From Sphingobacteriales bacterium TSM_CSM (lineage in GTDB: Bacteria; Bacteroidota; Bacteroidia; Chitinophagales; UBA2359), in NCBI GenBank assembly GCA_002212725.1, contig MTCR01000125.1, positions 1-33,207 of the forward strand: a DNA stretch of 33,207 nt, given 5' to 3'. A program made the position numbers and the translations under genes. Of this stretch, positions 1 through 10,206 are shown in pieces; the stretch's first letter is position 1; each line of letters opens with the position of its first letter. The notes under the pieces are model-generated. The model was not told the origin of the DNA, ran no database searches, and saw only the letters and a list, made by a program, of their open reading frames with translations.

Positions 1-1651
1 GTTCGCAGTTTTTAATAGCGTTGGGAATGCTGAGGTAGTGAATTTCGGGGTTGGTGTTTACATCTGTTGACGGGTTTGTAATATCGCCCACAGGAACACC
101 AACATAATAAATACTGTTGTCTGATACGGTAGCCTGACCTTGATTGTTGGCATTTTGTACAAAAGTACCGGTAAGCAGGTCGTTTTGCCAAACTATGTGT
201 ACTTTGTCATTTACGTGGCGGGCAATAGAGGCATAAACATCTTCTTCGGCGGGCGAGTTGGTTACGTTGTAGGGGCCTTGCCAGGTCAAACCGCCATCGG
301 TAGATTTAACCAGGAAAATATCGCGGTATTGGCGGCGGGTATTGGGGTCGGGTACCTGATAAGCGCCGTCAACCATGGCAGAGTAAGCAAGGTAAAGATT
401 ACCTGCATCATCAATACCGGGGCTGGGCTGGCTAACCATGCTTACGCCATAGCTTTGAATTTCAACGCCGGGTGCGGTGTCGCTCAGGTCAACAGAAGTT
501 GAGCCATCCTGGTCAAAATCCTGGCGAACGGTTTGTCCGATAACTTGCGGCGCAGCCATATCTTCGTTCCAGTACATAATGCAGCTGCTGTTGGGCAGGT
601 AGAACGGTCCACCATCCTGGTCGGCATCTTTGTAATTAAATACGCGGTCAAACCAGATATGAATTTTACCATTGTTGTCAATGAGGGTAGTAGTTCCACC
701 GCCCGAAACTGCCACTTCTTCCAATACGTCGCCAATAACGGGGGTATCGGGAATTAAGGGGTTAGAGGTATTTTGAGCAATGATTTTGGTCCAGGTATCG
801 CCGTTATCGGTAGATTTGTAAACTACTACCGGGCTGCCATATTGGCCAATGGCAATGGCAACGTTGCTGCCGTTTACATCAACAAAATAGCTGTCGGCAT
901 TTAACACAACATAGCTTTGGTCTAATTCTGGCAGGTCGAGCGGACCTTCCCACGTATCGCCGCCATCTAAAGAGCGGAAATAGAATAAACCGCCTGCAAT
1001 GTTGCTGGCAGTACCTTCCTGGCGCGAAATAACGGCATGAATGCTGTTACCGTCAACACCAACACGGGGCCAAACACCCGAAATATCGCCTAATTCTTCG
1101 CCAACAATGCGGTTGGTCCAGCTTCCGCCCGGGTCTTTGTAGCAGAAGTTCATACCCTGTGCTGCGGTATGGGTAATAGAGAAGATGCGCCCCGATGCGG
1201 TTACGCCCACATTGGGCCAGCCGGTACGCAAAGAGCCTTCCAAACGGGCAGTAGGAGCGGGGCCCCAGGTAGCGCCGTTATCAGTAGAAACATTGTAACC
1301 GGTACCACGGTCGGCGGCAGCTACGTCGCCGCTGGTGCTGCGGGTCCAGGTGGCATGTACGGTTCCGTCGCTTTCTACAAATACGCGACGGCATACGCCG
1401 TAGTTGGTTTGCAGGTCGTAGGTGCTGTTGCCGATTTGAGTGCCTACGGTGCTGCGTGCGCTGCTGCTGACAGGCGCCATTACGGCAGGGTGTTGGTCAA
1501 CTTCGTTGCCGGTAATGTCGTTGTGGTGAATAGTAGCGCTTTTAGCGGTAGCGGGTTTAGCAGCTACTTTCCCCACGCTGCCCACTTTGGTTTGTGCCTG
1601 CACATTTAGGCAAAGCACAGCCAGAACAGCCAAAAGTAAAGTTCTGAACAT
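1..1651 (-). CDS. Secreted Asp-box (BNR-like) beta-propeller protein, 3' end outside the window
   Basis: The frame is open from an ATG at 1651 to the window edge (550 codons), so the C-terminus is missing. The protein starts with a signal peptide, MFRTLLLAVLAVLCLNVQAQ, followed by an Ala/Lys/Thr-rich linker. Four Asp-box motifs of the form S-x-D-x-G-x-T-W are visible near residues 122 (STDNGATW), 225 (SLDGGDTW), 278 (STDNGDTW) and 448 (STDGGLTW). Asp-boxes mark blade turns of sialidase-type and Vps10/BNR beta-propellers. I do not see the FRIP motif or arginine triad expected of a true sialidase, so no enzyme activity is claimed; it may be a binding propeller or structural surface protein. Many large secreted Bacteroidota proteins of this kind end in a type IX sorting domain, but that end is not visible here. 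The gene stands alone, with 260 AT-rich bases separating it from yidC. Confidence 0.85.
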   Translation of the reverse strand, partial: MFRTLLLAVLAVLCLNVQAQTKVGSVGKVAAKPATAKSATIHHNDITGNEVDQHPAVMAPVSSSARSTVGTQIGNSTYDLQTNYGVCRRVFVESDGTVHATWTRSTSGDVAAADRGTGYNVSTDNGATWGPAPTARLEGSLRTGWPNVGVTASGRIFSITHTAAQGMNFCYKDPGGSWTNRIVGEELGDISGVWPRVGVDGNSIHAVISRQEGTASNIAGGLFYFRSLDGGDTWEGPLDLPELDQSYVVLNADSYFVDVNGSNVAIAIGQYGSPVVVYKSTDNGDTWTKIIAQNTSNPLIPDTPVIGDVLEEVAVSGGGTTTLIDNNGKIHIWFDRVFNYKDADQDGGPFYLPNSSCIMYWNEDMAAPQVIGQTVRQDFDQDGSTSVDLSDTAPGVEIQSYGVSMVSQPSPGIDDAGNLYLAYSAMVDGAYQVPDPNTRRQYRDIFLVKSTDGGLTWQGPYNVTNSPAEEDVYASIARHVNDKVHIVWQNDLLTGTFVQNANNQGQATVSDNSIYYVGVPVGDITNPSTDVNTNPEIHYLSIPNAIKNCE

Positions 1652-1911
1652 AATTGTATTGTTTTTTTATTGTTAATGAATGAAATCTCAATGTAAATTT
1701 AGGGATTTTGGGTCAATATTTCAAGTATTGGCTGATGAATTTTATCACTTAACGTAAAAATTAAAAAAAGGGTTGCCTCGAATTGTTTAATTTTGCCGGT
1801 TAATTTCAAAAAAAAACGCCTTATTGAGCAATAGTTTATTTTTAAAATTGAGGAATGCATTTAAAAACTGTATTTCCTGCTCCGAAATTGTTACAATTGT
1901 GTTTGCAGCGT

Positions 1912-3741
1912 TTATTTTTTTCTGTCTTTATGTTGCTGCTGCCGTTGCGCATCCTGCTGGGCTTTCATCATTTCCTCCAAACGTTGTTGAAATTTAGATT
2001 GTTTCATTGGTTTTTTCTTGTTTTCCTGAATTTGGGCATGGAGCGCTGCTTCGTCAATAAAAAACCGTTTTATGATATACTGTTGTGCGTAAGTAATGAT
2101 GTTGGAAAGGAAGAAGTAATAAGTTAAGCCGGCCGAAAAATTGTTGAACAAAAATAACAGCATTACCGGCATAATGTTTTGCATAATTTTCATTTGCAGT
2201 TCCATTTCTTTGCTGGTAGTAGGTGTCATTTGGTTGTTCATGCGCATGTAAATAAAGGTACTTGCTGCAGATAAGATACAAAACAAACTCACGTGGTCGC
2301 CGTAAAAAGGTATTTTAAAAGGCAGGTGCAATATGGAATCGTAGGTAGAAAGGTCTTTTGCCCATAAAAAGCCATGTTGCCTAAGTTCAATAGAAGCCGG
2401 AAAGAAGCGGTACATAGCTATGAGAATGGGCAATTGCAACAACTGCGGAAGGCAGCCGCCCAAGGGGTTTACCCCCGCTCTTGAGTAGAGTTTCATTTGT
2501 TCGGCCTGTAGTTTTTGAGCGTCTTTGCCATATTTTTCGCGCAATTCTTCCATTTCGGGTTTCAGTACGTTCATTTTGGCAGCGCTCATGGAGGAGCGGT
2601 AGGTAAGCGGGAAAAGGGCAAATTTAATAACCAAAGTAAGTAACAAGATAATAAGCCCGTAACTCCCTATAAACCGGCTGAAAAAATTAAACAATGGAAT
2701 AATAATCCACCGGTTTACCCACCCGAAAATGCCCCAACCCAGCGGAACCATTTTTTCCATGCCATTTTTCATAGACCGCAAGGTTTTATAATGGTTGGGT
2801 CCAAAGTACAACTGCATGGGGAAAATAAATTCGGCTCCCGGCTCATATTGCATACGCAGGTTGGCGCTGGCAATTTCCAGAGTGGTGTCGGTTTCGGCTG
2901 CGGGAGCTTCTATGGCCAGTTCGGCAGCTTTAAACCCTTTTTGTGCAATTAAGGTGGTGTTGAAAAACTGCTGTTTAAAAGCAACCCAATCAAGGGAGAA
3001 AGAAATGCTTTTTTTGTCGTTGGCTGTTTCCGACAGGTAAGTGGGGTCGTCTTCCTGTTCTTTATAGTAAATACCGGTGGTACTGCGCTCAGTGGTAAGC
3101 GATTGTTCCTGTTTAATGAGGTTGGTTTTCCAGTCCAGCTCAAGGGCGGTATTGTCAGGCAGGTATTTATCAAAACCCGAAAGGATAAAATTGTATTCCA
3201 GTGCGTAGCTTTTGGGCTTAAGTGAGTAAGCCTGCTCAACATAAGCTGCCGAGTCGGCATGGTACAGGCGCATAACCACCTGTCCGGCATCGGCTTTTAC
3301 CACTTCAAACAGGTAATTTTGGGTATTTTCCACGCTTCGGTTCATGGGCAGTTTCAGGCTGAATTCATTGCCCGGCCCGTTGAGCAATACCAATGGTTGC
3401 TGCTCAAAGTTTTTATAGTTTTTCAGTTGGGCGCTGTACACCCTGCCACCTTTGTTGGTAAGGGTTATCTTAATCAGATCGTTTTCAAGGGTTACCAACT
3501 GTTCTTGTAAGTTGGGATTAGTTCTGAAATTGGCAAGTCCGGTGGCAGCGGCAGCGCTGTCTGGTTTGGAGGCTGCCGGCGTTGCGGCGGTGGCGGTATC
3601 CGGGGTAGTTGTTGCAGCGGGCGTGCCGCTATTGTCGGCATTGTTGGCGGCGTTTTTATTGTCGGGCGGGGTAACCCAAACGCTGTAAATAAAAAACAGC
3701 AGGGCTATGAGCAGCAATCCGGTAACGGTATTTTTATCCAT
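1912..3741 (-). CDS. yidC: Membrane protein insertase YidC
   Basis: This is a 609-residue YidC/Oxa1/Alb3-family insertase, which integrates and folds inner-membrane proteins alone or with SecYEG. The layout is the one seen in Gram-negative bacteria. There is an N-terminal membrane anchor (about residues 6-24), an Ala/Thr/Pro-rich linker (about 30-70), a large periplasmic beta-rich domain to about residue 335, and the conserved hydrophobic core with membrane segments near 342-380, 426-446, 480-503 and 522-556. The core contains GGCLPQLLQLPILIAMYRFF, the typical Pro/Gly-rich second core segment. The C-terminus (from about 570) is a long Lys/Gln/Arg-rich tail, suited to ribosome contact. The length matches Bacteroidota homologues. 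It lies 151 bases downstream of pyrG on the same strand and has its own predicted promoter, so it can be transcribed independently. Confidence 0.97.
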   Translation of the reverse strand: MDKNTVTGLLLIALLFFIYSVWVTPPDNKNAANNADNSGTPAATTTPDTATAATPAASKPDSAAAATGLANFRTNPNLQEQLVTLENDLIKITLTNKGGRVYSAQLKNYKNFEQQPLVLLNGPGNEFSLKLPMNRSVENTQNYLFEVVKADAGQVVMRLYHADSAAYVEQAYSLKPKSYALEYNFILSGFDKYLPDNTALELDWKTNLIKQEQSLTTERSTTGIYYKEQEDDPTYLSETANDKKSISFSLDWVAFKQQFFNTTLIAQKGFKAAELAIEAPAAETDTTLEIASANLRMQYEPGAEFIFPMQLYFGPNHYKTLRSMKNGMEKMVPLGWGIFGWVNRWIIIPLFNFFSRFIGSYGLIILLLTLVIKFALFPLTYRSSMSAAKMNVLKPEMEELREKYGKDAQKLQAEQMKLYSRAGVNPLGGCLPQLLQLPILIAMYRFFPASIELRQHGFLWAKDLSTYDSILHLPFKIPFYGDHVSLFCILSAASTFIYMRMNNQMTPTTSKEMELQMKIMQNIMPVMLLFLFNNFSAGLTYYFFLSNIITYAQQYIIKRFFIDEAALHAQIQENKKKPMKQSKFQQRLEEMMKAQQDAQRQQQHKDRKK

Positions 3742-3772
3742 TGATGTTCAGGTGTTGGTCTTTTACAGGGCG

Positions 3773-3807
3773 CAAAGGTAGCAAATTTATTGATTGAGGT
3801 TTGCAAA
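3773..3807 (-). promoter_or_regulatory. Predicted Bacteroidota-type promoter of yidC
   Basis: Read on the minus strand, TTTG (3807-3804) is followed after 23 bases by TACCTTTG (3780-3773). This matches the Bacteroidota housekeeping sigma consensus TTTG / TAnnTTTG. The implied transcription start is roughly 25 bases before the yidC ATG, a plausible leader length. It is a motif match only. Confidence 0.55.
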
Positions 3808-3892
3808 TTGCGGTAAAGTAATGCGGGTAATTGTTGCAAGTTTTGGGTAAAGCCGGAGTATTTGCAGCGCCATTTTCTTTTATGCCTACAAA

Positions 3893-5602
<1,710 letters not shown>

Positions 5603-5643
5603 TCACCTGTTGTTGTAGCAGTAAACCTAAAACAAATTTACTT

Positions 5644-6084
5644 ATGAAACGCAAATTTGCAGGGTGGGCAGGGCTGTTGTGTACAATAGCTTGTTTGTGT
5701 TGGGTTGCCGCTTGTGATGAAGAAGGCAATTTAAACTGCCCCCAAATTACCATAGGCAAGTATGATGCAACCAATACCGGCGACCCGTATTTTATTACAC
5801 AGGCCGGCATGTTGGTAAACTGCCTCTACTTGAAGGTGAGCTATTCGGGTGGTTGTTTGCCGCATGATTCGCTGGCTTTGCGCTGGAACGGTGCACTGGC
5901 TGAAAGTTTTCCGCCACAGGCTTATCTGTCTTTGTGGCACAGTAATTTGGGCGACCTTTGCGAGGCAATTGAAGATACCGCCATTTTGTTTGATTTGTCT
6001 GACATGAACCCGGGCGGAACCTACGAAACTATTATTGTTCATTTGGCAGGTTATGAGCAGCCCTTGTATTACCATAAGCCGTAA
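5644..6084 (+). CDS. Small lipoprotein of unknown function
   Basis: This is a 146-residue protein with a lipoprotein signal peptide. A Lys/Arg n-region is followed by a hydrophobic core with several cysteines and a lipobox (VAAC, lipid Cys24). The mature protein begins CDEEGN. Acidic residues right after the lipid cysteine resemble the lipoprotein export signal that sends Bacteroidota lipoproteins to the outer face of the outer membrane, so surface exposure is inferred. The rest has four more cysteines (in NLNCPQI, VNCLYL, SGGCLPHD and GDLCEAI) and looks beta-rich. I do not recognise the family. It is divergent from pyrG and precedes, on the same strand but 134 bases away, an unrelated membrane protein. 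Confidence 0.75.
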   Translation: MKRKFAGWAGLLCTIACLCWVAACDEEGNLNCPQITIGKYDATNTGDPYFITQAGMLVNCLYLKVSYSGGCLPHDSLALRWNGALAESFPPQAYLSLWHSNLGDLCEAIEDTAILFDLSDMNPGGTYETIIVHLAGYEQPLYYHKP

Positions 6085-6218
6085 AAAAAACGCTTTGAGG
6101 TGCAACAAAGCAACACCGGGCAATAACCAATCAAAATACTGTAAAGCATGACGCCGGCTAATTGTGCTTACCGGCAATGTAAAGGTACCATATATCTTAA
6201 CCCTCTTATCGACCTTTT

Positions 6219-7151
6219 GTGAACAAACAAAGCTGGATGTATGCAGGACGGCTGAAACGGCATAAAATAGAACTTGCCCATGCCCCCGAAGCAGAAAAAG
6301 TGTATGTACGCCTTAACGGCATACCGCTGTATGAAACCACCATGCTAAAAACCGAAAACAGTAAAACGTTTCAGTTTTTTGTAGATGATGAGTTGTGCGT
6401 AATTACCATTGAAAAAAAAGGTAATCAATATGCTTACAGGTTTACCTCGCCCGAATATTCTACCAGTCGTTTGGCACGGTTGCGCAAATGGAAAGACCGG
6501 CTGCTGCTGGCCGGCATTGCGGCCGTTTTTGCGCTGGTAGTGGGCGGTTTGGGCGTGCCGTTTGTGTATAACTATTTCCATACCAGGCAACTCAACAACA
6601 ACCTGAATATGGGTGGCATTATAACCCCGGCCTACCTTACTCAGCCACCCGATATAGCTGCCCTGCTAACGCAAGGCATCACCGTGCAATATAAATTCAG
6701 GGCAGGGCTGCGCACCATTACCTCGCAAACCGTTATACCCGCCGCCGACAGCAGCCTGCTTGCCCTCAACAGCCTGTTTCCTGTAACGGGTAAATCTGTT
6801 TTGACAGTCTTATACTCGGGAACAGACCCGCATGTAAACCGGCTGCTTACCGACCAACTGCCCGAAAAGCAAACCGAAACATACCGGCAACAAGCCCGAA
6901 AAGCTTGTATGCAACACAGTTTTACCTACCTGCCGCCGGCAACCGGTAAATCGCTTTTTTGTGATTGCCTGCTTACCTACCTGTACACCCATTACCAATT
7001 GCAAGGATTTGCCCGCCTTTGCCATGCCAATACCCCCAAAGCCGATAACAGCATTTATAATGTCGCCACTTTTGAGGCTTTTATGCAGCAAGACCTGAAC
7101 CGGGAAATTACCAACATCTGCACCCGCAATGCAGCCGGCGGAAGGGAGTAA
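6219..7151 (+). CDS. Single-pass membrane protein of unknown function
   Basis: A 310-residue protein if translation starts at GTG 6219; an ATG at 6237 would give 304 residues, and nothing in the sequence decides between them. The first ~85 residues are a soluble, probably beta-rich domain (HKIELAHAPEAEKVYVRLNG and following, alternating polar and hydrophobic). A basic stretch RLARLRKWKDR then precedes one membrane segment (about 93-115), suggesting that the N-domain is cytoplasmic and the C-terminal ~190 residues are periplasmic. The C-terminal part has a cluster of Cys residues (ARKACMQHS, LFCDCLL, LCHANT, ICTRN). I do not recognise the family. The pattern of the N-domain faintly recalls small FAIM-like beta-sandwiches, but this is a guess. 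The gene ends before a hairpin at 7246 that may terminate it. Confidence 0.75.
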   Translation: MNKQSWMYAGRLKRHKIELAHAPEAEKVYVRLNGIPLYETTMLKTENSKTFQFFVDDELCVITIEKKGNQYAYRFTSPEYSTSRLARLRKWKDRLLLAGIAAVFALVVGGLGVPFVYNYFHTRQLNNNLNMGGIITPAYLTQPPDIAALLTQGITVQYKFRAGLRTITSQTVIPAADSSLLALNSLFPVTGKSVLTVLYSGTDPHVNRLLTDQLPEKQTETYRQQARKACMQHSFTYLPPATGKSLFCDCLLTYLYTHYQLQGFARLCHANTPKADNSIYNVATFEAFMQQDLNREITNICTRNAAGGRE

Positions 7152-7245
7152 ATATACAGGCTCAACCCTTCTCACAACGGCGACTTTGTGAAAAATGGCT
7201 TACCTATTAACATCTGTTGAAAGATGCTTGTTCGCATTGTTGAAA

Positions 7246-7283
7246 CCCCTTACAGGCATACAATCAGTACACGCTGTAAGGGG
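7246..7283. terminator. Hairpin between convergent genes, possible terminator
   Basis: CCCCTTACAG (7246-7255) and CTGTAAGGGG (7274-7283) form a perfect 10-bp stem with an 18-base loop, placed between genes converging from both strands (ends at 7151 and 7293). There is no good T run on either side, so it is a weaker terminator candidate than the others in this window. Confidence 0.45.
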
Positions 7284-7292
7284 CTGAACTGT

Positions 7293-8783
7293 TTATAATC
7301 TGAAGCCCAATGTAAGCAAGATATTGCCCGAATTATTGTTAAGGGTTGCGGGCGTTACATCAGAGCCGTTGAGGGTGTAGGGGTAGTAGTTGTTTTTGCC
7401 AAAACTGTAAACATAAGCCACATCGCAAAATATTCCCCTGTCTCTGAAGCCTGCACCTGCGCTGAGGCTTTGTTGTTTGTAATCTGAAAAGTTTTTATAC
7501 GGGCTGGTGGTAAGCGTGTATCCGCCCCTCAACCGCAAAATATTGTAGGCAAACTCGGCACCCACCCGTATGTTATGGGCTGCGGTAAAGCGGTTGCCAA
7601 TTTCGCGGTTAATTTCGCTGGCCAGCAGGCGGTCTTCAGGGGCATCGTCAAAGGTAAACTCTGTTTGGCTGTAATCTGCCCATTCGTAATCTACCGAAAC
7701 AAAACCGTATTCTTTAAACAAAAACGCAGCGCTTCCAACTAATTTCCAGGGTGTGGTTATTTGGTAGTTGTATTCACCTTCGGGTGAGTAAAGGGTAGTG
7801 TCAAAATCGGCAAAATCAGACATCATACTGCTGGAGTATTGTTCGTTCAGCGAAATAAGGGTAGGCGTGTGAACAGCTCCGCCAATGCGCACCATATCGT
7901 GCGGCCGGTAAATTATACCCAGTTTTCCATTAATGCCGGCACCGGTGGCATCAACATTTTCTGTAAGTTCGAAACTGTTGAAATCGTAATAACCCAAATC
8001 AACAGCCTGCCCCTGAATTACATCATTTACATCTTCCTCGCTGTAAAATTTTTCCGAAGCAAACCGCACAAACGGTACGCCCAGCGTTGCGCCAAAGTAC
8101 AGTTTGTCTTTGTAATTGGCGCCCATAGAAAGCACCATTTCATCGGTGGCGCGTTTGTTGGTAATGTATTCCTGCTGCTCAACGCCAAAGCCGTTGGTAA
8201 CACCAACATACTGGTTGTTGCCTTGAGTTTCGGGATTAATGAGATAAGCAAAATAAGCCAAACCGGCATCAAACGGGTAGGTATCGCGCACCTGATTGCC
8301 GGGAGTACCCGACGCCTGTTGCGCATAGTAGTCGAGCAGGGAGTTTTTATCGTTGTATCCGGTAAGCAGGGTTCGTCGGTTATAATTGTTCATGCGGTTA
8401 AACCCGAAACCAAAGTTTACCGCCCTCCAGTCCGAATCGGGACGACGCCCGCCACCTTTAAGCACCATGCCTGCGTTGTTAAGGTTAAAACTGTTGCGGT
8501 TATCGGTATTGGTGGTGCCCAGATATTCCGATTCGGTGCCTGCAAAATAGAGTGAGGGAGTGATGGTAAATTCCGATTTTCTGTACAATCCTATACCGGC
8601 CGGGTTGATTGACAAAGAACTGAAATCGGCTCCTAATGCGCCAAACGCACCGCCCGCACCAATAGAACGAGCAGTTCCAATCTGCCCGGTTTGCGAATAC
8701 CGCAAAGCATCATCGGCAGTTTGAGCTTTAGCTGTGAGTTGAAAAACGCAAAATACAGTTAATAAGAAAAATAGCTTTTTCAT
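7293..8783 (-). CDS. OMPP1/FadL-like outer membrane barrel protein
   Basis: A 496-residue protein with a signal peptide (MKKLFFLLTVFCVFQLTAKA|Q). The mature start is typical of Bacteroidota OMPP1/FadL/TodX-family proteins, often labelled outer membrane transport protein or hemin receptor: DDALRYSQTGQIGTARSIG, then a Gly/Ala-rich segment (GAGGAFGALGADFSSLSINP). In FadL proteins this N-terminal part forms the hatch inside a 14-stranded barrel for hydrophobic substrates. The remainder is beta-barrel-like with alternating aromatic residues and ends in the strand NILLTLGFRL. The substrate cannot be read from the sequence. The frame extends upstream to 8897, but that would translate through the terminator hairpin at 8866-8909; the ATG at 8783 starts exactly at the signal peptide. 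The Trp-rich protein gene lies upstream on the same strand, separated by the terminator, so the two are probably not cotranscribed. Confidence 0.85.
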   Translation of the reverse strand: MKKLFFLLTVFCVFQLTAKAQTADDALRYSQTGQIGTARSIGAGGAFGALGADFSSLSINPAGIGLYRKSEFTITPSLYFAGTESEYLGTTNTDNRNSFNLNNAGMVLKGGGRRPDSDWRAVNFGFGFNRMNNYNRRTLLTGYNDKNSLLDYYAQQASGTPGNQVRDTYPFDAGLAYFAYLINPETQGNNQYVGVTNGFGVEQQEYITNKRATDEMVLSMGANYKDKLYFGATLGVPFVRFASEKFYSEEDVNDVIQGQAVDLGYYDFNSFELTENVDATGAGINGKLGIIYRPHDMVRIGGAVHTPTLISLNEQYSSSMMSDFADFDTTLYSPEGEYNYQITTPWKLVGSAAFLFKEYGFVSVDYEWADYSQTEFTFDDAPEDRLLASEINREIGNRFTAAHNIRVGAEFAYNILRLRGGYTLTTSPYKNFSDYKQQSLSAGAGFRDRGIFCDVAYVYSFGKNNYYPYTLNGSDVTPATLNNNSGNILLTLGFRL

Positions 8784-8865
8784 AATAAATGCTTTAAGGC
8801 TTAAAGTTGTTTCGTTTGAAATTGGTTGTTGCCCTTTGGGGTATTGTTGCTTATTTGTGTAATAA

Positions 8866-8909
8866 AAAACCTCTCTATGAAGGAAGCATGTCCGCAATAG
8901 AGAGGTTTT
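8866..8909 (-). terminator. Rho-independent terminator of the Trp-rich/repeat protein gene
   Basis: AAAACCTCTCTAT (8866-8878) and ATAGAGAGGTTTT (8897-8909) form a perfect 13-bp stem with an 18-base loop. On the minus strand the stem runs straight into TTTTTTATT. It lies about 70 bases past the stop codon at 8977. Confidence 0.8.
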
Positions 8910-8976
8910 AAAGAGGGTATAGTTGTTGCTTTGACTTACTGACCAAATAAAGGCAGCAGTACACTGTGGTTAAGCA

Positions 8977-10206
8977 TTACCGCGGATTTTTACGGTCGTT
9001 GGATTTGCTTTTACTGTCGGATTTGGCGGGTTTATTATTAGAACCCGACGAAGATTTACCCGATGATTTGCTGCTTTTGCTGTCTGATTTGAACATGCCC
9101 GAATTGCTGTTGCTTTTGGGTTTGTCTTTAGGTTTGCTGTCGTAGTCGTATTTGGGCTGGTCTTTAGGTTTACTCTCGTACTCGTACTTAGGCTGGTCTT
9201 TCGGTCTGCTGTCGTAGTCGTACTTAGGCTGGTCTTTGGGTTTGCTGTCATACTCATACTGTGGCTGGTCTTTCGGCCTGCTGTCGTAGTCATATTTAGG
9301 CTGGTCTTTCGGTTTGCTGTCGTACTCGTAGGTAGGTTTTTGCCTGCCGGGGTCTGTGGCATTATCGTCTTTCGGGGTAAACTGGTCGTTTGAAGGAACG
9401 GTTCGGTCTTTGTTTTTACCTTGTTGGGTGTCAAAATCAGACCAGTTGTCGTTGCCCCGGGTTTTACCACTGTCGAACCCGCCGGTTGAGGGGTTGCCGC
9501 GGTCGCCATAAGTGCCGCCGTTGCCACCGGTAGAACGGTCGCCGCGAGGGCCGTAATGGTAGCCCGTCGCATTATTGCCGCCGTTATTGTTAATAATAGT
9601 GATGTCGTTATGTACATAGGTAACCGGGCTGAACGGGCTGTAACCCCAACCCCAGCCGTTATACCAGTTATTGGCATACCAGCCATTGTTCCATGCATTG
9701 CCGTACCACCCGCCGGAGTACCAACCCCAACCGGTATGCCATGGGCGGAACCATGGATTTCCCCAACCGAAACTAACAAAAACATGCGGCCGGCCCCAGC
9801 CCCACCAGGGAGTGGGGTAAAAGGCTACGGTGGGTTGCCACATCCACGGGTCGTCGTAAATGCTGTATCCCCACCAGAACGGGTCATTTACGCCATACCA
9901 GAAACGGTCAATATAGCAACCGCCAAAATAATTAAAACCTGCATACGGATGATGAAAACGGCGGAAACGCGATGCATAGTAGTAATCATACTCATCGTCG
10001 TCGTAGTTTACATACTCATCATCGTCGTAATAGTAGTTATTGGTAATATAGGTATTACCGTTTTCGTTGGTTTGTTGTTGGGTTTGGCTGTAGTTGGGGT
10101 TTCCGTTGTTATCGGGGTAGTAATAAACGTCGTCTTGCGCCCATGCAGTCACAGCCAGCAGCAACGCGCCCAAGAGAACTACTAAAGACAACTTGTTATT
10201 TTTCAT
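8977..10206 (-). CDS. Exported protein with Tyr/Asp cluster, Trp-rich core and 12-residue tandem repeats
   Basis: A 409-residue protein with a signal peptide (MKNNKLSLVVLLGALLLAVTAWA|Q). It has four low-complexity zones. First comes a Gln/Asn region followed by a Tyr/Asp cluster (YYYDDDEYVNYDDDEYDYYY). Second is an aromatic core at about residues 100-193 with 19 tryptophans in 94 residues, interleaved with Gly, Tyr and Asn. Third is a Gly/Asn/Asp linker (about 200-290). Fourth are six 12-residue units like YEYDSKPKDQPK, ending in a Ser/Lys-rich basic tail. No enzyme motif is visible. Proteins with a Tyr/Asp cluster then an aromatic Gly-rich core occur in other Bacteroidota without assigned function, to my knowledge. 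A surface, matrix or cell-wall-associated structural role is inference. The ATG at 10206 is chosen because it begins the signal peptide; the frame itself extends to 10248. Confidence 0.75.
   Translation of the reverse strand: MKNNKLSLVVLLGALLLAVTAWAQDDVYYYPDNNGNPNYSQTQQQTNENGNTYITNNYYYDDDEYVNYDDDEYDYYYASRFRRFHHPYAGFNYFGGCYIDRFWYGVNDPFWWGYSIYDDPWMWQPTVAFYPTPWWGWGRPHVFVSFGWGNPWFRPWHTGWGWYSGGWYGNAWNNGWYANNWYNGWGWGYSPFSPVTYVHNDITIINNNGGNNATGYHYGPRGDRSTGGNGGTYGDRGNPSTGGFDSGKTRGNDNWSDFDTQQGKNKDRTVPSNDQFTPKDDNATDPGRQKPTYEYDSKPKDQPKYDYDSRPKDQPQYEYDSKPKDQPKYDYDSRPKDQPKYEYESKPKDQPKYDYDSKPKDKPKSNSNSGMFKSDSKSSKSSGKSSSGSNNKPAKSDSKSKSNDRKNPR
9115..9330 (-). repeat. Six tandem 36-bp coding repeats
   Basis: Six units of exactly 36 bp encode YEYDSKPKDQPK-like dodecapeptides. 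Position 2 alternates E,D,E,D,E,D and position 6 is mostly alternating K/R, so the true unit of duplication looks like 72 bp (a pair). All units are in frame, with only codon-level and conservative changes. There are no spacers, so this is not a CRISPR array. Confidence 0.9.

Noticed and set aside
140..1609. Plus-strand open frames inside the Asp-box gene
   Set aside because: They lie opposite a 550-codon minus-strand frame with signal peptide and four Asp-boxes, so they are antisense shadows.
6092..6111. GCTTTG/CAAAGC hairpin after the small lipoprotein gene
   Set aside because: Only a 6-bp stem, and the A/T run is on the wrong side for a plus-strand terminator.
6153..6175. GCCGGCTAAT word shared by intergenic regions near 6153 and 23329, with a GCCGG/CCGGC mini-stem at the first
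   Set aside because: The identity is only ten bases, flanks differ, and GCCGGC is common in this sequence; likely chance.
8784..8897. N-terminal extension of the OMPP1-like protein
   Set aside because: It would translate through a clear terminator hairpin, and the signal peptide begins exactly at the ATG at 8783.
9115..9330. 36-bp direct repeats of CRISPR-like length
   Set aside because: Units are back to back without spacers, in frame, and encode a peptide repeat in a long exported protein; there are no cas genes.
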